64,000 nucleotides of DNA from Symsagittifera roscoffensis (taxonomy: Eukaryota > Xenacoelomorpha > Acoela > Convolutidae), in NCBI RefSeq assembly GCF_963678635.1, contig NC_087070.1, forward strand, positions 15,195,840 to 15,259,839. The letters are read 5' to 3'. How positions within the stretch are numbered: the stretch's first letter is position 1; each line of letters begins with the position of its first letter. Positions 24,499-34,149 of this stretch are shown here, in pieces. The position numbers were made by a program, and so were the translations under genes. Under the pieces are notes generated by a model. It saw only the letters and a list, made by a program, of their open reading frames with translations. It made no database searches and was not told the DNA's origin.

Positions 24499-25453
24499 AT
24501 GGCTCACTCATAGATTAATTTCAGACAAGGTACACCGTCTGCTCGTCACGTTAACTTATTTTCGGTCAGATGGATTCGTGCAAATTCTCAATGTAAGACC
24601 GATCTTAACCTTACTCTCCTATCTCCTAGTCTCATTAGATCTAGTGTATACTGGTATTTACGTGGTTAGATATCAGGAACTGTTCTGGTGAAGAGCAACT
24701 GTTTGCTAACTTAAATTAGTTCTTCTGGCTGAAACTATCAAAAAATAAAATCAGCCTTACAAATTATTGTAAGTGTTAGTTATGGATCATGATTGGTTAG
24801 TTCTAAGTTTTTTACTGAGATAGTTGATCAAAAACATATCAGGTTAAAATTAAAACTTGTCTTGACCTGATTCCATTTTCGTTTTCAGATCGAGGATTTC
24901 GAACAAGAACATTCCAACCTAATCAGAAAAATGTTGCACCAACAACGGGCTTATCCCAATTTATTGTATGGCCTTTTCTTCGTCGATTCTTTGAAAAGAG
25001 TTCAAATTACTCTTCGTTTTTGAAAAAGCTCAGATGCAGATCAAAGGTTTCCAGACAGATTTTTCCTATTTCTTTTTGATTCTATCGTTTTTTGAAAGCT
25101 GAATTGACCTTATTATTTTGCACTCAAAACTCAAACATTCCGTTTTAATAAATCTTAAAAGTACTTCACGAGCCAGATCTAATTTATGGTTACCGACTTT
25201 TGAAACGACACGCCTATCGAAATTACTTACGTTTAAAAGTTGCTCACATCTTATTCTTGCAATTTTTATCCAATAGGCTTAGATTCGTTGATGTGAGCTC
25301 ATTAGGCTTACACTTTCTTAGTACAGTCCAAGTGATCAAACGAAAAAAGTTTTGAACGAAAAATGTAGAAACCAATAATCAGTTTATTAAATAGTTTGCT
25401 TTCAGGTTAATGTTTCTCCGGAGTAGCCGTGGTTGCTCCGTGTAAATGTATAG
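24499..25453 (+). other. upstream part of duplicated unit, no firm gene
   Basis: This 0.95 kb (repeated at 28342-29296) precedes the esterase frame. A consensus-like 3' splice site (TTTTCGTTTTCAG) at ~24888 is followed by a 45-codon open frame beginning IEDFEQEHSNLIRKML and ending in TGA at ~25020. This could be a 5' region of the LINE or an exon of unrelated sequence carried along in the duplication. Confidence 0.3.
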
Positions 25454-26011
25454 ACGTTATCATCTAGAAACCTGCTGATTGCAGACTCTCAAGTAAGGAA
25501 TCTAATTTTTCTGAATTTCAACACTTTGTCTCTACCTGGAGCTCGGATTGGCAGCGTGATCGACTTCTTGCCGGAAAAGGGTAAATACGATCTAATTGTA
25601 CTTTTCATTGGTGGTAACGACGCATACGAACGCAACGTACCATCTTCTGTCTCCGAACAGGACATAGCCAACGAGATTTCAAAATTAGCAGACGAATTAT
25701 CCCTACGCGCCCCAAAAATCTTTATCCTTGGCATTCCACATCGCGGTGAGTACAGAAGGAGAGCATCAGACGTGAACGGATTTCTGAGAACAAAAAAAGG
25801 AAACTGGAAATACTGAGGTCTGTGCGATAAAATTTACTGCATATACCATCTTAAAGAAGACGAAGTCCATCTAAACAAAGAGGGTCTAAGAGGTATCCAG
25901 AGCATCCTGAAAAACAATATTTTGTACACAAAATACTCAGACTTGTGCAATGGAGAAGGTAACCTGGCAACATTTGAGTGTCATTTGCGGAATTGCAACT
26001 GCACCTATTAA
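25454..26011 (+). pseudogene. SGNH/GDSL-esterase ORF of LINE, copy A
   Basis: The frame opens after a TAG at 25451 and carries the SGNH blocks. LIADSQ holds the nucleophile Ser (25475 onward), VLFIGGND is block III, and after a one-base frameshift near 25800 EDEVHLNKEGL supplies the Asp-x-x-His of block V. It ends at TAA 26009-26011. Esterase domains are known in ORF1 proteins of CR1/L2-type LINEs, where they act in the RNP by an unsettled mechanism. Here the esterase frame lies upstream of the PHD-finger ORF1, from which ~160 bp and a stop separate it. There is no ATG at the start of the frame. The frameshift makes this copy inactive. Confidence 0.75.
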
Positions 26012-26048
26012 GTAAGTTTTTCTCGTTGAATAGAAACTGAACTGCTGG

Positions 26049-26156
26049 TCTCCCCTCTCGGGAACCATAGGTTTACATATCTGTTCCCAGCCTCAGAGTA
26101 GAAACAGTAAACCGCAGGACTCCCCTTTCGGGAACCATAGGTTTACCTATCTATTC
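26049..26156 (+). repeat. two ~38-bp repeats between LINE ORFs
   Basis: CTCCCCTYTCGGGAACCATA and the following GGTTTAC are present at 26049-26086 and 26119-26156, and again in copy B at about 29892-29929 and 29962-29999. The core AACCATAGGTT is a short inverted repeat. The location between the esterase stop and the ATG of the PHD ORF suggests a leader, promoter or translation element of the LINE. Confidence 0.6.
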
Positions 26157-26169
26157 TCCCAGTCGTTGT

Positions 26170-27038
26170 TATGGTCGATAAAGCGAAAGTTGCTACTCGT
26201 TCCGATGAAGCCTGCAAAACATGTAAAGGACCAGTGCGTGCACGTGACCCACTTTTCATCTGTCTAGCTTGCTTTTGCAAAATTCACCTACCAAAAAATG
26301 TACCAATCTGAGTGCAACAGCAATAGCTGGAATAACTGAATTGAAGACAAATGTAATGCTATTGTGCAATGACAGTGTGGAGCAAAACAAACGCGATGAA
26401 ATCATTTCTCTCATTGCAAAAATGGAGGTAAGTGAAACCAATCAAAGCCAAATTACGAACATCGAGAAAGAAATGATTGAACTCAAAAATTCTCTTCTCG
26501 AAATCAAAACTGCAATGATCGAAAAATCTGATCCACCTAAAACAACGCAAGTAAATCAACCAGCAGCAACCATTCGCAAAACACCTGAAGCAACAATGGT
26601 CCCTGAGGGAATACGAGTGCGAGGAATCAAAGAATCGGACGACAGAGATCCTAGAAAGCGACAGGAACACGACCTTGCAGAAATCCAGCAGGTATTTGCC
26701 CACATTGAAGTTAACTGCAACATTAACAATTTACTGAGACTTGGACCACGAAACAATACGAAAACTCAAACAATCCTAGTCAAAGTGTCCAATCCTTGGC
26801 AGCGCCGGCTTATTCTTTCCTCGGCAAGCAAACTATAAACGTATGGCAAACCAGTCTATCTCAGTCGTGAGATATCACGAGAGGAAGCAACCCAAGAAAA
26901 TGAGGCGCTACAAAAACGTCGCGAACTTATTAACGAAGAAATTGACAAAAAGACCTCAGGATCCGCGATGGGAAACTGTTAATACGACAAGACAACAAAT
27001 GGGTTGTCTATGAGGACCCAAAGGAGGCTAATGATTGA
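26170..27038 (+). pseudogene. LINE ORF1 with PHD finger, copy A
   Basis: ATG at 26170 starts MVDKAKVATRS followed by a PHD/RING-like C4HC3 finger (CKTC ... CLAC ... H ... then CNDS, where the last Cys is Ser). A Glu/Lys coiled-coil-like segment follows, then an RNA-binding-like C-terminal part (GIRVRGIKESDD ... LLRLGPRNN ... VKVSNPWQRRLI). Frameshifts near 26300 and 26960 and an in-frame TAA at 26836-26838 break it. The last reading frame ends in EDPKEAND and TGA at 27036-27038, immediately before ORF2. This layout is that of CR1/L2-clade ORF1 proteins, which bind the element RNA. Most lesions are shared with copy B and so predate the duplication. Confidence 0.75.
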
Positions 27039-28341
27039 CTAAACCACTACGCAACTGTTCTTTTATTCAATGTACGAAGCATCCTAGATTACAACAGAAG
27101 AGATGACCTCTCAAATAGTCTACAAGTTAATGATAACTATGATATAGTGTGCTTTACGGAAACTTGGCTCACCGAAAATTTAGACAATGCAGCGCTCTTT
27201 CTGCCGAAGTTTGATATACATAGAAGTGACCGTCCCAGTAAAAATGGTAATACTAAGTATGGAGGAGTCCTCATTGGAGTGAAAAAGAATATATCCCACA
27301 CGAGAATCATGTTTGACTCACCAGATTGTGTAATCACTATACTTCACTTCAAAATTCCCTTGTTACTCTGCTGCATATATAGCGCACCGTCAAACAGTTC
27401 CTACTGCTGGTCAGCAAATAAACTGATGATACTTCTAAACCATATCAGATATGTGCAACAAGAAAACTCAGTTCGAAATGTGATATTATTAGGAGACATT
27501 AATTTTGCACTAACTGACTGGTCTACACTGACATCCAGAGCTGAGAATGAACAGGTGGTATTGGATGCTCTCTGCAGCTTTAACTATGAACAAGCGATTA
27601 AAATTGACCATAGAAAATATTTACTGGACGTGATCTTATGCAATGGGGATATCTTCTCTGATGTTTGCATTGATAACTTTCTGAAAAGCCACTTCGCCAG
27701 CGATCACTTGCCTTACAAGGCAAGGATTCAATTTCAGTCTAACGAATCGTTCCGTCGCGACAGACCACATGAAACTGAACTCGACTTTGCAAAGTTTGCT
27801 TATGCCAAAGCCGACTGGAGAGTCATAAACGATCAAATAGCTGAGGAGCCTTTCATGCCATACTGCTACAGCAATGTCGATGTTATGACTAGACTGTGGT
27901 ACCAGTGGATTTATAGTATTCTAATAAAGCACATTCCCTTATAAACTAAACATCGGCTGTCCCTGGGGCCTTGGATAACCCCCTCAACCTCTAATCTTAT
28001 TAAAATCCGAGCTACATTAACTAATAATTATACTAAAAAGCCGAGCGAAGCTAACCTCAGGAAGTTAGAAAAATTGCAAACAAACCTGGCCTATGCTCTT
28101 CTGATGGATCAGCAAAACCATGAGAGAAAATTTTTCAAAGAAGGGCGTTTTGATAAACTTCAAAAATATCTGCGTAACATTCGGCGTTCTACTACTGTGC
28201 CTAGTGAAATGTATCTTGATGGTGAAAAAGCTCGCTCCGACCAAGATAAAGCTGAACTTTTCAACCGGTATTTCCATTCCGTCTACAGCAACATTCCATA
28301 TGATTCAAACCTAGACAGTGATAATGCGACCCTCCTAAATC
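27039..28341 (+). pseudogene. LINE ORF2, endonuclease part, copy A (truncated)
   Basis: The frame follows the ORF1 TGA directly (LNHYATVLLFNVRS). It encodes an apurinic-like endonuclease: FTETWL with the metal-binding Glu, a GGVLIGVKK box, LLGDINF, LDVILCN, and the terminal SDHLP with catalytic His. It then enters the linker before the RT. A TAA at 27942-27944 interrupts it. The copy ends at the duplication junction 28341, before any RT motif, so it cannot encode a functional ORF2. Confidence 0.85.
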
Positions 28342-29296
28342 ATGGCTCACTCATAGATTAATTTCAGACAAGGTACACCGCCTGCTCGTCACGTTAACTT
28401 ATTTTCGGTCAGATGGATTCGTGCAAATTCTCAATGTAAGACCGATCTTAACCTTACTCTCCTATCTCCTAGTCTCATTAGATCTAGTGTATACTGGTAT
28501 TTACGTGGTTAGATATCAGGAACTGTTCTGGTGAAGAGCAACTGTTTGCTAACTTAAATTAGTTCTTCTGGCTGAAACTATCAAAAAATAAAATCAGCCT
28601 TACAAATTATTGTAAGTGTTAGTTATGGATCATGATTGGTTAGTTCTAAGTTTTTTACTGAGATAGTTGATCAAAAACATATCAGGTTAAAATTAAAACT
28701 TGTCTTGACCTGATTCCATTTTCGTTTTCAGATCGAGGATTTCGAACAAGAACATTCCAACCTAATCAAAAAAATGTTGCACCAACAACGGGCTTATCCC
28801 AATTTATTGTATGGCCTTTTCTTCGTCGATTCTTTGAAAAGAGTTCAAATTACTCTTCGTTTTTGAAAAAGCTCAGATGCAGATCAAAGGTTTCCAGACA
28901 GATTTTTCCTATTTCTTTTTGATTCTATCGTTTTTTGAAAGCTGAATTGACCTTATTATTTTGCACTCAAAACTCAAACATACCGTTTTAATAAATCTTA
29001 AAAGTACTTCACGAACCAGATCTAATTTATGGTTACCGAGTTTTGAAACGACACGCCTATCGAAATTATTTACGTTTAAAAGTTGCTCACATCTTATTCT
29101 TGCAATTTTTATCCAATAGGCTTAGATTCGTTGATGTGAGCTCATTAGGCTTACACTTTCTTAGTACAGTCCAAGTGATCAAACGAAAAAAGTTTTGAAC
29201 GAAAAATGTAGAAACCAATAATCAGTTTATTAAATAGTTTGCTTTCAGGTTAATGTTTCTCCGGAGTAGCCGTGGTTGCTCCGTGTAAATGTATAG

Positions 29297-29853
29297 ACGT
29301 TATCATCTAGAAACCTGCTGATTGCAGACTCTCAAGTAAGGAATCTAATTTTTCCGAATTTCAACATTTTGTCTCTACCTGGAGCTCGGATTGGCAGCGT
29401 GATCGACTTCTTGCCGGAAAAGGGTAAATACGATCTAATTGTACTTTTCATTGGTGGTAACGACGCATACGAACGCAACGTACCATCTTCTGTCTCCGAA
29501 CAAGACATAGCCAACGAGATTTCAAAATTAGCAGACGAATTATTCCTACGCGCCCCAAAAATCTTTATCCTTGGCATTCCACATCGCGGTGAGTACAGAA
29601 GGAGAGCATCAGACAAGAACGGATTTCTGAGAACAAAAAAGGAAACTGGAAATACAGAGGTCTGTGCGACAAAATTTACTGCATATACCATCTTAAAGAA
29701 GACGAAGTCCATCTAAACAAAGAGGGTCTAAGAGGTATCTAGAGCATCCTGAAAAACTATATTTTGTACACAAAATACTCAGACTCGTGCAATAGAGAAG
29801 GTAACCTGGCAACATTTGAGTGTCGATTGCGGAATTGCAACTGCACCTATTAA
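29297..29853 (+). pseudogene. SGNH/GDSL-esterase ORF of LINE, copy B
   Basis: Same domain structure as the copy at 25454: ADSQ block I, GGND block III, DEVHLN block V. A one-base frameshift near 29640 puts block V in another frame. The visible open part runs from TTG 29369 to 29716. Confidence 0.75.
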
Positions 29854-30012
29854 GTAAGTTTTTCTCGTTGAATAGAAACTGAACTGCTGGTCTCCCCTCT
29901 CGGGAACCATAGGTTTACATATCTGTTCCCAGCCTCAGAGTAGAAACAGTAAACCGCAGGACTCCCCTTTCGGGAACCATAGGTTTACCTATCTATTCTC
30001 CCAGTCGTTGTA

Positions 30013-30885
30013 ATGGTCGATAAAGCGAAAGTTGCTGCTCGTTCCCGAGTAACTTCGGCTTCCGATGAAGCCTGCAAAACATGTAAAGGACCAGTGCGTG
30101 CACGTGACCCACTTTTCATCTGTCTAGCTTGCTTTTGCAAAATTCACCTAACCAAAAAATGTACTAATCTGAGTGCAACAGCAATAGCTGGAATAACTGA
30201 ATTGAAGACAAATGTAATGCTATTGTGCAATGACTGTGTGGAGAGAAAACAAACGCGATGAAATCATTTCTCTCATTGCAAAAATGGAGGTAAGTGAAAT
30301 TACGAACATCGAGAAAGAAATGATTGAACTCAAAAATTCTCTTCTCGAAATCAAAACTGCAATGATCGAAAAATCTGATCCACCTAAAACAACGCAAGTA
30401 AATCAACCAGCAGCAACCATTCGCAAAACACCTGAAGCAACAATGGTCCCTGAGGGAATACGAGTGCGAGGAATCAAAGAATCGGACGACAGAGATCCTA
30501 GAAAGCGACAGGAACACGACCTTGCAGAAATCCAGCAGGTATTTGCCCACATTGAAGTTAACTGCAACATTAACAATTTACTGAGACTTGGACCACGAAA
30601 CAATACGAAAACTCGAACAATCCTAGTCAAAGTGTCCAATCCTTGGCAGCGCCGGCTTATTCTTTCCTCGGCAAGCAAACTATAAACGTATGGCAAACCA
30701 GTCTATCTCAGTCGTGAGCTATAACGAGAGGAAGCAACCTAAGAAAATGAGGCGCTACAAAAACGTCGCGAACTTATTAACGAAGAAATTGACAAAAAGA
30801 CCTCAGGATCCGCGATGGGAAACTGTTAATACGACAAGACAACAAATGGGTTGTCTATGAGGACCCAAAGGAGGCTAATGATTGA
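30013..30885 (+). pseudogene. LINE ORF1 with PHD finger, copy B
   Basis: This copy keeps a complete C4HC3 finger (CKTC, CLAC, H, C, CNDC) in an 82-codon frame from the ATG at 30013. It then shifts frame at ~30245 to the coiled-coil and RNA-binding part (open to the TAA at 30683-30685), with further stops and a shift before EDPKEAND and TGA at 30883-30885. The TAA after LSSASKL is shared with copy A, showing that the LINE was already defective when the tandem duplication arose. Confidence 0.75.
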
Positions 30886-33067
30886 CTAAACCACTACGCA
30901 ACTGTTCTTTTATTCAATGTACGAAGCATCCTAGATTACAACAGAAGAGATGACCTCTCAAATAGTCTACAATTTAATGATAACTATGATATAGTGTGCT
31001 TTACGGAAACCTGGCTCACCGAAAATTTAGACAATGCAGCGCTCTTTCTGCCGAAGTTTGATATACATAGAAGTGACCGTCCCAGTAAAAATGGTAATAC
31101 TAAGCATGGAGGAGTCCTCATTGGAGTGAAAAAGAATATATCCCACACGAGAATCATGTTTGACTCACCAGACTGTGTAATCACTATACTTCACTTCAAA
31201 ATTCCCTTGTTACTCTGCTGCATATATAGCGCACCGTCAAACAGTTCCTACTGCTGGTCAGCAAATAAACTGATGATACTTCTAAACCATATCAGATATG
31301 TGCAACAAGAAAACTCAGTTCGAAATGTGATATTATTAGGAGACATTAATTTTGCACTAACTGACTGGTCTACACTGACATCCAGAGCTGAGAATGAACA
31401 GGTGGTATTGGATGCTCTCTGCAGCTTTAACTATGAACAAGCGATTAAAATTGACCATAGAAAATACTTACTGGACGTGATCTTATGCAATGGGGATATC
31501 TTCTCTGATGTTTGCATTGATAACTTTCTGAAAAGCCACTTCGCCAGCGATCACTTGCCTTACAAGGCAAGGATTCAATTTCAGTCTAACGAATCGTTCC
31601 GTCGCGACAGACCGCATGAAATTGAACTCGACTTTGCAAAGTTTGCTTATGCCAAAGCCGACTGGAGAGTCATAAACGATCAAATAGCTGAGGAGCCTTT
31701 CATACCATACTGCTACAGCAATGTCGATGTTATGACTAGACTGTGGTACCAGTGGATTTATAGTATTCTAATAAAGCACATTCCCTTACAAACTAAACAT
31801 CGGCTGTCCCTGGGGCCTTGGGTAACCCCCTCAACCTCTAATCTTATTAAAATCCGAGCTACATTAACTAATAATTATACTAAAAAGCCGAGCGAAGCTA
31901 ACCTGAGGAAGTTAGAAAAATTGCAAACAAACCTGGCCTATGCTCTTCTGATGGATCAGCAAAACCATGAGAGAAAATTTTTCAAAGAAGGGCGTTTTGA
32001 TAACTTCAAAAATATCTGCGTAACATTCGGCGCTCTACTACTGTGCCTAAGGAAATGTATCTTGATGGTGAAAAAGCTCGCTCCGACCAAGATAAAGCTG
32101 AACTTTTCAACCGGTATTTCCATTCCGTCTACAGCAACATTCCATATGATTCAAACCTAGACAGTGATAATGCGACCCTCCTAAATCATTTTCATTTTAA
32201 TATTATCGAAATAGAAGACATTTTAAAAAATCTTAACATAAACAAGTCAAAAGGACCTGATAGAATGGGAAACCTGCTCTTTAAACAGCTCTGGAGCTCC
32301 ATCTCAAAATCATTAATGTTACTTTCAATACGATTGCGAACAAGCAGCAATTCCCATCTACTTGGAAAGTAAGTGAAATAGTGCCTATCCACAAGGAAAA
32401 TAACAAACAGGTAGTCTCCAATTACAGACCAATCAATCTTCTGAATGCTACATCGAACGTATTAGAAAAACTGATGTTTGATAAAATGCACTCGAAGGTG
32501 CAAAAACTGCTGCATAACTCACAACATGGTTTCAGAACGAAACGCTCAACCATTACTAACATCATACTCTATCTCCACGGAATCTATCTAAAATACGACA
32601 ACAAGAATGTAAATAACCTTTCATCCCTGTATCTCGATTTTGAAAAGGCGTTTGATAAAGTCAACCACCTGAAACTAATTGAAAAGCTTTCTCATACCGG
32701 CTTCAGTGGCGCGTGCCTTGGTCTACTGAAAAATTATCTCAGTGATAGATACCAGCAGGTGCGAATCGGGCATTGCATCTCAAAATTACTGCCAATAACA
32801 AGTGGGGTTCCGCAGGGATCAATAATTGGCACACTCGTGTTTATTTTGTACATAAATGACCTGCCAACGGTGGCCATGTCCAACTGCTTCGGCTATGCTG
32901 ACGACTATAAAATTGTCTCAGATAACGCAATAACCCTGAATATCGACTCGAATAAAATTTGGAACTGGTGCTCCAAGAATTTTATGTGTTTGAACCTAAG
33001 TCAATGCAAAACCCTTCAGTTCAAAGGCAGTATGTCTGTTTGAATGAAAAAACAGAATGCGTTAAAA
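30886..33067 (+). pseudogene. LINE ORF2: endonuclease and RT, first segment
   Basis: Endonuclease motifs as in copy A (TETWL, GDINF, SDHLP) are open from 30994 to ~32000. A frameshift near 32000 and another near 32370 lead into the RT. The RT frame (32381-33043) has PIHKE and NYRPINLL, HGFRTKRST, YLDFEKAFDKVNH (motif A Asp), SGVPQGSIIGTLVFILYINDL (motif B) and FGYADDYK (catalytic YADD). A TGA at 33041-33043 ends it. Translation logic resumes at 36892, past the inserted PLE. The family is CR1/L2-like by RT and ORF1 type. Confidence 0.9.
33054..33067 (+). repeat. 14-bp TSD of the PLE, left
   Basis: AGAATGCGTTAAAA occurs here and at 36878-36891, exactly flanking the PLE. This confirms insertion into the LINE. 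Confidence 0.9.
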
Positions 33068-33084
33068 TTGTAAATTCAAACAAA

Positions 33085-33112
33085 CGTTTTCGCACATTTT
33101 GTGCATCTTCAG
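33085..33112 (-). ncRNA. hammerhead-like stem-loop at PLE 3' end
   Basis: On the minus strand CTGAAGA is followed by a 4-bp stem (GCAC / GTGC) with an AAAAT loop and then GAAAACG. CUGANGA, stem, GAAA is the conserved core of hammerhead ribozymes, which are known in PLE terminal repeats. I do not see a convincing stem III or cleavage triplet, so this may be only a conserved 3'-end hairpin used in retrotransposition. Confidence 0.4.
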
Positions 33113-33396
33113 GTTTTAAAAATTCTAAACTATCTGTATAAAATGATCAAAGATCATAAAAAGTGTCACGCACATCATTACTTCAAAATTTTAAAAATTC
33201 AACAAATCAAAACTTTACAAATATCACTGAAATTATGTAACAACTATTATGTAACATTTTAAAACATTTTGTCACAAATTTTTGAGAGTTTTCTTCACTT
33301 TTATTTTCAAATATTCGTTTTGTGGCTAATTTTAATGCTAACATGTAAGTTGTTTCAAAATTTTGTTGTTTTAACCAGAATTTTTCGATTCTGGAA

Positions 33397-34002
33397 CTAT
33401 ATCCTTAGTGTCAGCTCCCTACTTCTAAACTCGTCGCGCGTGTTAATTGCCGGTCTCTCTTTCCTAATGTGCAGCGCCTCTAATGTAAGTAACTTGATGC
33501 GGCTGGACGCCTGGTCGATTATTTTCCAATTAAACTCAGACTTATCACTCTCACTACCACACTGCCTTATATGCTGTCCAACTGGGGTATCCTCTTTTCG
33601 GTGTTCCTCAATCCTTGTGGTGAGATGTCGGACCGTCTGGCCAACATAGATGGATTTGCACCCACAACATTTAAGTCTGTACACCACTTTTGATTTCAGT
33701 TCACTGGAAAAGGAGGATTTTAGAGAGGGCATACAAGTTTTCAGTTTCCTCGTCGTGAATATTATCAGCGCATTGGTGATATCGCGCACTGTTTTTGCTA
33801 ATGTCTAACTGTGATTCCCCCTATATTGGACCATCAACATGGGTGGTGAATCACTGCTATAATTACAGGGCTTCTTTTTCTCAGCCATGTTCTTTTTGTT
33901 TTTGCCCTCGCTGATGATCTTTTCAAGGGCATGGGATGCAACCCGCGACAACCAACTTTCCGGATATTGGTTATCCAACCACTGCTCACGGTTGATTTTC
34001 AT
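33397..34002 (-). pseudogene. PLE C-terminal linker and GIY-YIG endonuclease
   Basis: A frame at 34002-33805 (REQWLDNQYPESW ... ALEKIISEG) is followed, after a stop and shift, by 33789-33397. The second part contains VVYRLKCCGCKSIYVGQT, the GIY-YIG motif in the form VVY ... YVG, with a CCGC cysteine cluster between the halves. The domain then continues with the TTRIEEHRK helix carrying the catalytic Arg and the DTPVGQHIRQC segment. The domain nicks target DNA for priming in PLEs. The frame is broken from the RT. Confidence 0.85.
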
Positions 34003-34149
34003 GGCTTTATCATATTCTTCCCATGTTGACGTACTGCGGAAAACCCGGTGAACAGTTCCTTAAATCACACTTCTCTTGTACTGAAGGGGGCGCAGCTTCT
34101 AAAATTTAGTATGGTACCTGTATCTGTTGGTTTTTGATACCACCCACAG

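Larger units (their letters stand above)
24499..28341 (+). repeat. left unit of 3.84-kb tandem duplication (LINE 5' part)
   Basis: 24499-28341 and 28342-32188 are direct adjacent copies, offset 3,843 bp, rising to 3,847 bp after an indel near 26195 (unit 1 lacks about 18 bp; a small compensating indel lies near 26440). Divergence is about 1% by eye. The junction joins LINE sequence (CCTCCTAAATC) directly to ATGGCTCACTC, with only about 2 bp of microhomology. Unit 1 is therefore a 3'-truncated LINE copy, and unit 2 is the copy that continues into the RT. Confidence 0.95.
28342..32188 (+). repeat. right unit of the tandem duplication
   Basis: Second copy of the 24499-28341 unit. It continues past the point where unit 1 breaks off (CCTCCTAAATCATTTTC at 32179 onward) into the remainder of the LINE, so this unit holds the original LINE junctions. 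Confidence 0.95.

Noticed and set aside
24499-32188. Two 3.84-kb units as long terminal repeats of an LTR element
   Set aside because: The units are directly adjacent with nothing between them, contain LINE coding sequence, and lack TG...CA ends or a primer site.
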